Below are positions 44,796 through 52,696 of a stretch of DNA of 64,000 nucleotides, piece by piece; position 1 is the stretch's first letter, and each line of letters starts with the position of its first letter. Below the pieces are notes generated by a model. That model did not search any database. It worked only from the letters and a program-made list of their open reading frames with translations, and had not been told where the DNA came from. Where the stretch lies: positions 248,001-312,000 of the forward strand of contig NZ_RCOG02000006.1 in assembly GCF_009663685.2 (NCBI RefSeq), given 5' to 3'. Position numbers and translations under genes: made by a program. This DNA is from Cupriavidus sp. U2. Its GTDB lineage: Bacteria > Pseudomonadota > Gammaproteobacteria > Burkholderiales > Burkholderiaceae.

Positions 44796-45902
44796 TCAGA
44801 AGTTGTGCCGCATGCCCAGGGCGAACGTCTGCGGGTCGGCCCCGGCGCTGACGCCCAGTTCGTTGATCGCGAAGTCGTAGATCGCGTTCTTCCTGTTGTT
44901 GATGCGGCTGTAGAAGACGAACAGCGCCGTGCGTTTGGACAGCGGATAGTCGTAGCCGACCGTGAACTGCGTGGCGCCGGTCTCCGGGCCGCTGCGGAAA
45001 AAGCCGATCGTATCGGTGGACGACCCCGTGCCGTTGGCGGCCAGCGCAACGCCCAGCCGCACGCTGCCCGGGCCCAGCTGCTGCACCAGCGACGCATAGT
45101 AGCCGTTGCGCTGCAGGTCGCCGGTGTCGGTGCGGTAGTGCAGGTGTTCGTAGAGCGCCGAAATGCGCGTGCCCTTGAACAGCTGGTAGGCCACGCCTAC
45201 CTTCAGTGCATCGTCGTTGCGCCCGGCGGCCTGGTAGTGCTGGTGGATTTCGTAGGCCAGCGTGGCGTTCAGCGGCCCCTGGTCGTAGACCACGGCGACC
45301 GAATACAGCGCCGGATTGCGCGCGACCGTGTTTTTCTCCTCGGGCAGGCCCCAGCCCAGCCAGACGCTGACGCCGGCCAGCTGCGGCGTGCGGTACTGCA
45401 GGATGTTCTTCTGGCGCCGGTCGAACGAGCTGGTGTCCTGCACGTTGTCCGAGCTGGACGTCGAGCCGTTGCCGATCAGCGCCATGTAGCCGGCCGTGGT
45501 CGGATAGTACGGGTCGTACGCCATGGTCGACTCGGTATAGGGCGTATGCCAGTGCCCCATGAACAGCAGGCCGTAGTCGCCCTGCAGGCCGATGCGCGAA
45601 TTGCGCGTGGCGATGCCGCCCTGGCCGTTGTCGATCGAGAGGTTGCTTTCGATCTGCCAGACGGCCTTGAGGGAGCCGCCCAGCCCTTCCTCGCCGCGCA
45701 GACCCCATACCGAGCGGTAGTTGGTCTGGCGGACCACGCTGCCCAGCGACGTGCCGTCGGTGGCCGTGCTGGCGCGCGAGTATTCGATGGCGGTGTTCAG
45801 CCGGCCGTAGATCGTCACGGCGTCGGCCGCCAGCGCCGATGCGGGTGCGGCCAGCGCCGCCAGCAACGCCAGCCCGTCAGTGCGCCGCATCGGTCTTTTC
45901 AT
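44796..45902 (-). CDS. Gram-negative outer-membrane porin
   Basis: A 368-residue porin of the OmpC/PhoE-like type found in beta-proteobacteria. A signal peptide (DGLALLAALAAPASALAA) is followed by the typical mature start DAVTIYGRLNTAIEYSR, loops rich in Gly, Ser, Asn and Tyr, and the C-terminal aromatic strand ending FALGMRHNF with terminal Phe, as needed for assembly by BAM. Its start overlaps the end of the XapX gene by 26 bp, so translation is likely coupled. As the last gene of the amidohydrolase/MFS operon it probably admits that system's substrate to the periplasm. Confidence 0.93.
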   Translation of the reverse strand: MKRPMRRTDGLALLAALAAPASALAADAVTIYGRLNTAIEYSRASTATDGTSLGSVVRQTNYRSVWGLRGEEGLGGSLKAVWQIESNLSIDNGQGGIATRNSRIGLQGDYGLLFMGHWHTPYTESTMAYDPYYPTTAGYMALIGNGSTSSSDNVQDTSSFDRRQKNILQYRTPQLAGVSVWLGWGLPEEKNTVARNPALYSVAVVYDQGPLNATLAYEIHQHYQAAGRNDDALKVGVAYQLFKGTRISALYEHLHYRTDTGDLQRNGYYASLVQQLGPGSVRLGVALAANGTGSSTDTIGFFRSGPETGATQFTVGYDYPLSKRTALFVFYSRINNRKNAIYDFAINELGVSAGADPQTFALGMRHNF

Positions 45903-46155
45903 CGGCCTTTGCCGTCAGCGTGGCTGGTCCGGGCGTGCCGGTGATCTTCGGCACGCACTCGGAATGGAACCACGAGAGGGTCACGGGCTCGCCGGCGATC
46001 ATGCGCTTGATCGGCGGCACCACCTGTTCGCCGATCAGCATGCCCAGCAGGCCGATCAGCGCCACGGCCGGCGGCGCGGGCGAGCGTACCTGCATCAGGG
46101 CATAGATGATGCCGACCAGGATGCCGGCGCCAAGAGAGACAAGATAGATCTTCAT
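45877..46155 (-). CDS. XapX-domain small membrane protein
   Basis: A 92-residue protein. Residues 1-60 hold two membrane helices (KIYLVSLGAGILVGIIYALMQVRSP and AVALIGLLGMLIGEQ), the signature of the XapX domain, followed by a polar tail with WFHSECVPKI. The function of XapX proteins is not established; they are named from the xanthosine operon region. The ATG at 46155 is used because the conserved domain starts there; a longer frame begins at 46179. It lies between the MFS transporter and the porin in the same direction and overlaps the latter. Confidence 0.88.
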   Translation of the reverse strand: MKIYLVSLGAGILVGIIYALMQVRSPAPPAVALIGLLGMLIGEQVVPPIKRMIAGEPVTLSWFHSECVPKITGTPGPATLTAKADEKTDAAH

Positions 46156-46209
46156 GATGGTCTCGCAATACAACAACACAACAAAACAACGAAACGGCAG
46201 ATGTCGGGG

Positions 46210-47826
46210 TCAGCGCGTGGCGCCCGGCAGCCCCACGCCCAGCAGGTGCCGCACGCGCGGCGGCTCGCTGGCCACGTGGAACCGGGCCACGTCGCGCTGC
46301 AAGTCGGCATCGGCATTCGGCACGCGCCGATGCTGGCGCAGGTGTTCGGCCCACGACTCGACCAGGAACCATTCGGTCAGCAGTTCCGGGTTGGCCGGGT
46401 CTTCCATGACGCCCCAGTTGAAGGCGCCGTCGCGCAGGCGTTCCTCGGACAGGTGATGGACAGCGCGCAGGAACGCCTCGCGGTTGGCCGCCGGAATGCA
46501 GTATTCGATCAGGATCATCACCGGACCGCGATCGTGGGCGATGTCGTCGGCCATCTCGGGTTCGGGCCAGTGATGCGCCGGCCCCAGGTCTTCCTCGCCG
46601 CGCGGCAGGCGGATGCGGTTCAGCAACAGTGCCGCCACGACCAGGCCCGCGCCGGCAATCAGCAGCGCGTGCGGCGTGCCCAGTGCCTGGGCCACAAAGC
46701 CCCACAGCAGGCTGCCGCCGGCCAGCGCGCCGTTGAATACCATCTGGTAGACAGCCAGCGCACGGCCGCGCACCCAGTTGGGCAGGATGGCCTGTGCCGC
46801 GCCGCCCAGCGTGGTCAGCGCCAGGATCCACGCCGCGCCCAGCACCAGCAGCAGCGGCAGCGCCAGCCACACCGGCGGCGCGAACGAGAGCCCGGCCATG
46901 ACCACGGCGGTTGCGATGGCGGACACCAGGATCACGCCATCGCCATCGAGGCGCTTCTGCAGCGTGGGCATCGACAGCGCGCCCAGGATGGCCCCTGCGC
47001 CAACCGCGCCCAGCAGCACGCCGTACAGCCCGGCGCCGCCGTGCAGCAGTTGCCTGGCCACCAGCGGCAGTAGCGCCCATACGCTGCTGCCAAACGCGAA
47101 ATGCACGGCTGCACGTAGCAGTACGATATGAAGCTTGCTATGGGCCCGCGTGAAGCGCAGCCCGGCGCGGAAGGCGCTGAAGAAATGCTCGCGTAGCGGA
47201 TCGCTCGGCTGCACGGGCCGCTTCCACCAGATCAGCGCGCCGATCACGAACACATAGCTGATCAGATCGGCACAGTAGGTGGCGGCCGCGCCGAACCCGG
47301 CCAGCAGCAGGCCGCCCATGGCCGGGCCGATGGCGCGCGCGATATTGACGCCCAGGCCGTTCAGGGCCACGGCCTGGCGCAGCGTATTCGCTGGCACCAG
47401 TTCGGGCACGATGGACTGCCAGGTCGGCCCCATCATCGCCGCGCCGATGCCGCCGGCAAACGCCAGCGCGATCAGGATCTCGATCGTCAGCCCGTTCTGC
47501 CACGACAGGAAGGCCAGCGAACCGCTGACCGCCGCCAGCGCGATCTGGATCACGATCAGGAAGCGCCGGCGGTCCAGGATATCGGACAGCACGCCCGCCG
47601 GAATGGCGAGCAGGAAGACCGGCAGCGTGGCCGCCGCCTGGATGGTGGCGACGGCGGCCGGCGACGACGACAGGTCGGTGGCCAGCCACGCACTGGCCAC
47701 ATCGCGCATGAAGCTGCCGATATTGCCCAGGATCGTAGCCACCCAGAGGACGGCGAACGTCGACTGGGCCAGCGGCGCGAACGAGCCGGACGGCTTGGCC
47801 GTGGAGGTTGCGGCAGCCTGTGTCAT
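46210..47826 (-). CDS. MFS transporter with C-terminal ABM-like domain
   Basis: A 538-residue protein. Residues 1-420 form a 12-helix major facilitator of the DHA3/enterobactin-exporter-like (MFS_3) type, with the early block FAVLWVATILGNIGSFMRDVASAWLATDL and the DRRRF loop. After the last helix, residues from about 440 (VMILIEYCIPAANREAFLRAVHHLSEER...) look like a ferredoxin-like ABM/Dabb domain, which in free form often acts as a small monooxygenase or binding protein. This extension is known in the MFS_3 family, where its role is unclear. The ATG at 47826 overlaps the stop of the DoxX gene. It probably exports, or takes up, the product handled by the neighbouring hydrolases. Confidence 0.88.
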   Translation of the reverse strand: MTQAAATSTAKPSGSFAPLAQSTFAVLWVATILGNIGSFMRDVASAWLATDLSSSPAAVATIQAAATLPVFLLAIPAGVLSDILDRRRFLIVIQIALAAVSGSLAFLSWQNGLTIEILIALAFAGGIGAAMMGPTWQSIVPELVPANTLRQAVALNGLGVNIARAIGPAMGGLLLAGFGAAATYCADLISYVFVIGALIWWKRPVQPSDPLREHFFSAFRAGLRFTRAHSKLHIVLLRAAVHFAFGSSVWALLPLVARQLLHGGAGLYGVLLGAVGAGAILGALSMPTLQKRLDGDGVILVSAIATAVVMAGLSFAPPVWLALPLLLVLGAAWILALTTLGGAAQAILPNWVRGRALAVYQMVFNGALAGGSLLWGFVAQALGTPHALLIAGAGLVVAALLLNRIRLPRGEEDLGPAHHWPEPEMADDIAHDRGPVMILIEYCIPAANREAFLRAVHHLSEERLRDGAFNWGVMEDPANPELLTEWFLVESWAEHLRQHRRVPNADADLQRDVARFHVASEPPRVRHLLGVGLPGATR

Positions 47827-48257
47827 GCGCGGCCCCGCGTGCGCAGGTCGTGCCAGGCGACCAGCAGGAAGCCGCCCACCAGGCCCAGGTGCTCGAAGAA
47901 CGCATTCATCAGCATGAAGTAGGCATCGGGCGGGGCGCTCCAGAAGCGGTTGGCCATGAAGGTGGCGGCCAGCGTGAAGGCGGCCAGCGCCAGCGCGCCG
48001 ACCCAGCGGTACACGCCGAGCAGGATCATGGCCGGCGCGGCCAGTTCCAGCGCGATCGTGGCCGCCGCCATCGGCACGGCGGGACTCAGGCCAAAGTGCT
48101 GCATCTCGGCCACCGCGCCGGAGAAGTCGAACAGCTTGACGAGCCCGCCTTGCAGGTACGCCGCGCACAGCAGCAGCAGGGCGATCCAGTGCATCCAGCG
48201 TGGCAGCCGGTGCGTGGTGTCGCCGGCCGCCGCCAGCGGGGAAGAGGTATAGGGCAT
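47823..48257 (-). CDS. DoxX-family membrane protein
   Basis: A 144-residue protein with four predicted membrane helices (WIALLLLCAAYLQGGLVKLFDF, AATIALELAAPAMILLG, ALALAAFTLAATFMANRFW, EHLGLVGGFLLVAWHDL). The GLVKLFDF stretch after helix 1 and the second-helix Glu are typical of DoxX/DoxD-like proteins, some of which are quinone- or thiosulfate-linked, but most have no known role. GGAG lies before the ATG at 48257; an in-frame start at 48275 is less likely. It overlaps the MFS gene by ATGA. Confidence 0.88.
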   Translation of the reverse strand: MPYTSSPLAAAGDTTHRLPRWMHWIALLLLCAAYLQGGLVKLFDFSGAVAEMQHFGLSPAVPMAAATIALELAAPAMILLGVYRWVGALALAAFTLAATFMANRFWSAPPDAYFMLMNAFFEHLGLVGGFLLVAWHDLRTRGRA

Positions 48258-48305
48258 GACGGGTCTCCGGTTCAATGCAATGCGGATGGCGGGATGCAGC
48301 CGGCG

Positions 48306-50252
48306 TCAGAACGCCCAGCAGGAGCAGCCCAGGGCGCCCCAGAAGCTGCTTTCGTCCGATGTCGGCACGCTGGACGTCCACGCCCTGGCATGCGCGTGGC
48401 CATGCACGCCGCACGAACTGGCGCAGCCGCAGGCGGTGTTCATCGCCAGCTGCCTTGCCTTGGCCGTCGGGCGCGGCTGGTACTGGCTGCCATGGCGGGC
48501 CGGCGACCAGTCCGGCATGGCCGGCGGGATGGCGGGCGAATGCGTGCCGAACTCGTTGTCGCCGTAGACCACCTTGCCGCCCAGCACCGTCATCACGGAC
48601 GTGATGTCCTGGATGTCGTCGCCCGGCACGGCGAAGTAGTCGGCCGACAGCACGGCCAGGTCGGCCAGCTGCCCAGCCTTGATCTGGCCCTTCTTGCCTT
48701 CTTCGGACGAGAACCACGTGTTGGCCTCGGTCCACAGGCGCAGCGCCGTCTCGCGGTCAAGCAGGTTGGCTTGCGGATACATCGACATGCCGCCCACGGT
48801 CTTGCCGGTGGTCAGCCAGTACAGCGACACCCACGGGTTGTACGACGCGACGCGCGTGGCATCGGTGCCGGCGCCCACCTTGACGCCCTTTTCCAGCATC
48901 TTCTTGATCGGCGGCGTGGCTTCGGCAGCCTTCGCGCCGTAGCGTTCGACGAAATACTCGCCCTGGTAGGCCATGCGGTGCTGCACCGCAATGCCGCCGC
49001 CCAGTGCCGCGATGCGGTCGATGTTGCGGTCGGAGATCGTTTCGGCGTGGTCGAAGAACCAGTTCAGGCCGTTGAACGGCACGTCCTTGGCCACCTTCTC
49101 GTAGACATCCAGCGCGCGGTCGATGGTCTGGTCGTACGTGGCGTGCAGGCGCCACGGCCAGCGTTTTTCGGCCAGCAGGCGGATCACCGGCTCCAGGTCG
49201 GCTTCCATCGACGGCGGCATGTCGGGGCGCTCGACGCGGAAGTCCTCGAAGTCGGCGGCCGTGTAGACCAGCATTTCGCCGGCGCCGTTGTGGCGGTACA
49301 GGTCGTCGCCCTGGCCCGGCTTCACCGTGGTAGTCCAGGTCTTGAAGTCGCTCAGTTCTTCCTTGGGCTTCTGCGTGAACAGGTTGTAGGCCAGACGTAC
49401 CGTGAGGTTGCCCTCCTTGTGGAGCTCCTCGATGACGTTGTAGTCCTCGGGGTAGTTCTGGTAGCCGCCGCCGGCATCGATCACGCCGGTCACGCCCAGG
49501 CGGTTCACTTCGCGCATGAAATGGCGCGTGGAGTTCTTCTGGTACTCGGGCGGCAGCTTCGGACCCTTGGCCAGCGTGGCGTACAGGATGGTCGCGTTGG
49601 GCTTGGCCAGCAGCAGGCCGGTGGGATTGCCGCCCTTGTCGCGAATGATCTCGCCGCCCGGCGGGTTCGGGGTGTCCTTGTTGTAGCCCACGGCGCGCAG
49701 CGCGGCGCCGTTCAGGATGGCGCGGTCGTACAGGTGCAGGATGAACACGGGCGTATCGGGCGCCACGGCGTTCAGTTCCTCGATGGTCGGCAGGCGCTTT
49801 TCGACGAACTGGTGCTCGGTGAAGCCGCCGACCACGCGCACCCATTGCGGCGCGGGCGTGCGGGCGACCTGGTCCTTGAGCATGCGCATGGCATCGGCCA
49901 GCGACCGCACGCCGTCCCAGCGCAGTTCCATGTTGTAGTTCAGGCCGCCACGAATGATGTGCATGTGGCTGTCGATCAGCCCGGGAATGGCCCGCCGGCC
50001 ATTCAGGTCGATCACTTTCGTCCTGGCAGCCGCGAGCTTCATGATCTCGTCGCGCGTGCCCACGCTGAGGAAGCGGCGGTCCTGGATGGCCACGGCATCG
50101 GCTTGCGGGTTGGACTTGTCAAGGGTGGTGAACTTGCCGTTGACCAGGATGAGATCGGGAGTCGGGTTCGGTGACATGGCGAAAAGCTCCGAAGAGGCTG
50201 CCGCGCCGAGCGCGGCGGCCGAGGCGATGAACTGCCGGCGGGTAACTGACAT
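48306..50252 (-). CDS. YtcJ-type metal-dependent amidohydrolase with Cys-rich tail
   Basis: A 648-residue amidohydrolase-superfamily (YtcJ-like) protein. The N-terminal VTRRQFIASAAALGAAAS is a twin-arginine-like signal. The metal-binding HxH is in GLIDSHMHIIRGG; further blocks are GVTGVIDAGGGYQ, NWFFDHAETISDRN and GVKVGAGTDATRVASYNPW. Relatives hydrolyse amides, formamides or cyclic imides. After the usual C-terminus (VYGDNEFGTHSP) there are about 75 extra residues with six Cys and three His (CGCASSCGVHGHAHA and ALGCSCWAF), perhaps a metal site. It belongs to the run of hydrolase and transport genes from 51.3 down to 44.8 kb. Confidence 0.88.
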   Translation of the reverse strand: MSVTRRQFIASAAALGAAASSELFAMSPNPTPDLILVNGKFTTLDKSNPQADAVAIQDRRFLSVGTRDEIMKLAAARTKVIDLNGRRAIPGLIDSHMHIIRGGLNYNMELRWDGVRSLADAMRMLKDQVARTPAPQWVRVVGGFTEHQFVEKRLPTIEELNAVAPDTPVFILHLYDRAILNGAALRAVGYNKDTPNPPGGEIIRDKGGNPTGLLLAKPNATILYATLAKGPKLPPEYQKNSTRHFMREVNRLGVTGVIDAGGGYQNYPEDYNVIEELHKEGNLTVRLAYNLFTQKPKEELSDFKTWTTTVKPGQGDDLYRHNGAGEMLVYTAADFEDFRVERPDMPPSMEADLEPVIRLLAEKRWPWRLHATYDQTIDRALDVYEKVAKDVPFNGLNWFFDHAETISDRNIDRIAALGGGIAVQHRMAYQGEYFVERYGAKAAEATPPIKKMLEKGVKVGAGTDATRVASYNPWVSLYWLTTGKTVGGMSMYPQANLLDRETALRLWTEANTWFSSEEGKKGQIKAGQLADLAVLSADYFAVPGDDIQDITSVMTVLGGKVVYGDNEFGTHSPAIPPAMPDWSPARHGSQYQPRPTAKARQLAMNTACGCASSCGVHGHAHARAWTSSVPTSDESSFWGALGCSCWAF

Positions 50253-50265
50253 GGTTTCAGGCGGC

Positions 50266-51255
50266 TCAGGCGTTCAGGAAGGCCAGCAGGTCGGCATTGA
50301 CCTGGTTGGCGTTGATCACGCACATGCCGTGCGAAGCGCCGGGGTAGACCTTCAGCGTGGCGTTCTTGACGATCTTGGCCGACAGCCTGGCCGCGTTGTC
50401 GATCGGCACGATCTGGTCGTCGTCGCCGTGCAGGATCAGCGTGGGCACGTCGATCTTCTTCAGGTCCTCGGTGTAGTCCACTTCCGAGAACTCCTTGATG
50501 CACAGGTACTGGCCCAGGATGCCGCCGGCCATGCCCTGCGCCCAGAAGGCGTCGATGGTGCCCTGCGATACCTTGGCGTTGGGGCGGTTGAAGCCGAAGA
50601 ACGGCGTGGCCAGGTCCTTGTAGAACTGCGAGCGGTTCTCGGCAACGCCCTTGCGGATGTTGTCGAACACTTCCAGCGGCAGGCCGTTCGGGTAGGCGGC
50701 GCTCTTGGCCATGGTCGGCGGCACGGCGCCGATCAGCACGGCCTTGGCCACGCGCTTCGTGCCGTGGCGGCCGATGTAGCGGGCCACTTCGCCGCCGCCG
50801 GTGGAGTGGCCAACCAGCGTGGCACCCTTGATGTCCAGCGCGTCGAGCACGGCGGCCAGGTCATCGGCGTAGGTGTTCATGTCGTTGCCCTGCGCCGGCT
50901 GGTCCGAGCGGCCATGGCCTCGGCGGTCGTGGGCGATCACGCGGAAGCCCTTCTGCACCAGGAACAGCATCTGGGCGTCCCAGGCGTCGGCGTCGAGCGG
51001 CCAGCCGTGCGAGAACACCACCGGGCGGCCCGAACCCCAGTCCTTGTAGAAGATGCGCGTGCCGTCCCTGGTGGTCACGTAGTGACCCTGCTTCGACTGG
51101 CGGCCCGCGGCCGGTGCGGCTTCCGCGGCAGCCGGCGTCAGCGCGGCCATCGATGCCACGGTGGCAGCGGCTGCGCCCATGGTGCTGCCGACCAGCAGCT
51201 TGCGGCGCGACGCGTCGTGTTGTTCGGCCTGGGATTGGGGGGCGATGTTGGACAT
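50266..51255 (-). CDS. Exported alpha/beta hydrolase, cofactor-free haloperoxidase-like
   Basis: A 329-residue protein. [31 protein letters not shown] is a twin-arginine signal. The catalytic domain opens [36 protein letters not shown], typical of the non-heme chloroperoxidase/esterase group; the nucleophile is Ser in VGHSTGGGE, the acid Asp is in [10 protein letters not shown] and the His is in PGASHGM. Such enzymes are mostly esterases or lactonases with incidental perhydrolase activity. CAGGGA precedes the ATG at 51255. It is the first gene of the group that continues into the amidohydrolase, DoxX and MFS genes, all within short distances. Confidence 0.92.
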   Translation of the reverse strand: MSNIAPQSQAEQHDASRRKLLVGSTMGAAAATVASMAALTPAAAEAAPAAGRQSKQGHYVTTRDGTRIFYKDWGSGRPVVFSHGWPLDADAWDAQMLFLVQKGFRVIAHDRRGHGRSDQPAQGNDMNTYADDLAAVLDALDIKGATLVGHSTGGGEVARYIGRHGTKRVAKAVLIGAVPPTMAKSAAYPNGLPLEVFDNIRKGVAENRSQFYKDLATPFFGFNRPNAKVSQGTIDAFWAQGMAGGILGQYLCIKEFSEVDYTEDLKKIDVPTLILHGDDDQIVPIDNAARLSAKIVKNATLKVYPGASHGMCVINANQVNADLLAFLNA

Positions 51256-51394
51256 GAGATATCCCTGCAAGAAGTAGTTCAGATTGTTTGAGTTATCGGC
51301 CCGGCGCATTTGCTGGCTATTCGCCGGCCGTGCTGCGATGGCATGAACTTTAGCGGCGCGAATGCGGTGGCTGCCGCACTCGCGCTGTACATTT

Positions 51395-51413
51395 CATTCA
51401 AATAAATTGAATG
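51395..51413. promoter_or_regulatory. CATTCAA-N5-TTGAATG palindrome upstream of hydrolase operon
   Basis: A perfect 7-bp inverted repeat with a 5-base AT spacer (CATTCAA, ATAAA, TTGAATG) lies in an AT-rich patch 140 bp upstream of the exported alpha/beta hydrolase start and 17 bp beyond the end of the isochorismatase-like gene. It is in the correct place to be an operator for the operon from 51.3 to 44.8 kb. It differs from the TACC/GGTA dyads elsewhere, so a second regulator may be involved. Confidence 0.5.
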
Positions 51414-51429
51414 TCTTTGACGGGGCCGA

Positions 51430-52116
51430 TTAGCGTGCCGGCACCGGCGCGATGGATTCATGCGGCGTGCCGGTGCGCTGGGCGGCCTTGTGGACCATCG
51501 TGTAGGCGTAGTCCACGCCCATGCCGTAGGCGCCCGAGTGTTCCTTGACGAGCTTCATCACGGCGTCGTAGGTGTCGCGGTGCGCCCAGTCGCGCTGCCA
51601 TTCCAGCAGCACCTGCTGCCAGGTCACGGGCACGGCGCCGGCCTGCACCATGCGCTGCATGGCGTAGTCGTGGGCTTCCTTGGTGGTGCCACCCGATGCG
51701 TCGGCCACCATGTAGATCTCGTAGTCGCCTTCCAGCATGGCGCACAGGGCGAAGGTGGTGTTGCAGACTTCGGTCCACAGACCGGCCACCACCACCTTCT
51801 TGCGGCCGTTGGCCTTCAGGGCGTCACGCACCTTCTGGTCGTCCCAGGAATTCATCGAGGTGCGTTCCAGCGTCTTGGCATTCGGAAACACGTCGAGGAT
51901 TTCCGGGTACGTGTAGCCCGAGAACGATTCGCTTTCGACGGTGGTGATGGTGGTCGGCACGTTGAAGATCTTCGCGGCCTTGGCCAGGCCCACCACGTTG
52001 TTCTTCAGCGCCTGGCGGTCCATCGATTGCACGCCGAAGGCCATCTGCGGCTGGTGGTCGATGATGATCAGCTGGCTGTTCTGCGGGGTCAGTACTTCGA
52101 GCTTCGGGTTCGACAT
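51430..52116 (-). CDS. Isochorismatase-family cysteine hydrolase (YcaC-like)
   Basis: A 228-residue cysteine hydrolase. The catalytic Asp20 is in LIIIDHQPQM and the nucleophile Cys118 is in GLWTEVCNTT; the region around residue 90-95 (SWDDQKV) should supply the Lys. The sequence is of YcaC type, an octameric hydrolase whose natural substrate is unsettled; other family members hydrolyse isochorismate, nicotinamide or N-carbamoyl compounds. It is the most upstream gene of the 52.1-44.8 kb run on the minus strand and diverges from the second FixJ-type regulator, an arrangement that suggests control by it. Confidence 0.93.
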   Translation of the reverse strand: MSNPKLEVLTPQNSQLIIIDHQPQMAFGVQSMDRQALKNNVVGLAKAAKIFNVPTTITTVESESFSGYTYPEILDVFPNAKTLERTSMNSWDDQKVRDALKANGRKKVVVAGLWTEVCNTTFALCAMLEGDYEIYMVADASGGTTKEAHDYAMQRMVQAGAVPVTWQQVLLEWQRDWAHRDTYDAVMKLVKEHSGAYGMGVDYAYTMVHKAAQRTGTPHESIAPVPAR

Positions 52117-52696
52117 GATGAAAATTCCTTGAAACGAAGGTTGGGGCTGGGCGCGGACGGCGCAGCGTGCGCTGGCCCGTCCGGCACCGGGGTTGCATCG
52201 AAGTCGTCATGCCTGGAGACAGGCAGGATGCGACCCGACGCAAGACTAGACGGCACATGCGTCTGCAGCCATTGGCCCATCGTATTAGGCGATCGTGTCT
52301 ACGGATTAGCGGTCCGCCGCGGCGTCCGCGAGCGAACTTGCAGGCGCCGGGCAAGCGGCGACCGGCGGGCGTGCGATCACGCCAGTGGACAGGACTGGAC
52401 ATGGGCAACGGGGGCGACGGGATAACAAGGCACGCGCAGGGTAGGCGGGCGCGCGCGGCTTTGCCATACCCACTTGGTATAGGTCCTGGCGGCCCCGCCG
52501 ACAAGCAGGGTTTTGCGGGCCGTTTTGGCGGCGCTGTCCACTCAGCCAATGGTATGGGTGGCGAAGCGGCGCCCGCTGTGCTGAAATGCTGGGCGCGCCC
52601 CGGGCCATGTCGCTCCCGTGCGCGCGGATTTAGCCTGACTTGCCGCCCGTCGGGCGGCACCGCAACATGCCCTCAAGGACCTTGGAGAACAGAACC
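52117..52696. promoter_or_regulatory. Divergent control region with dyad and leader hairpin
   Basis: No supported protein lies in these 580 bp. CATAC-N7-GTATA at 52465-52481 (equally TACC-N5-GGTA) repeats the half-sites seen at 29869, 44634 and 44754. A lone GGTATG half-site follows near 52551. A perfect hairpin, TGCCGCCCG-T-CGGGCGGCA, is at 52641-52659 just before the regulator's possible start codons. The genes on either side diverge, so both promoters should be here. Confidence 0.5.

Noticed and set aside
47827..48735. Upstream extension of the MFS transporter frame by about 300 codons
   Set aside because: The extension overlaps the DoxX and amidohydrolase genes in another frame and lacks membrane helices; the ATG at 47826 overlaps the DoxX stop as expected for coupling.
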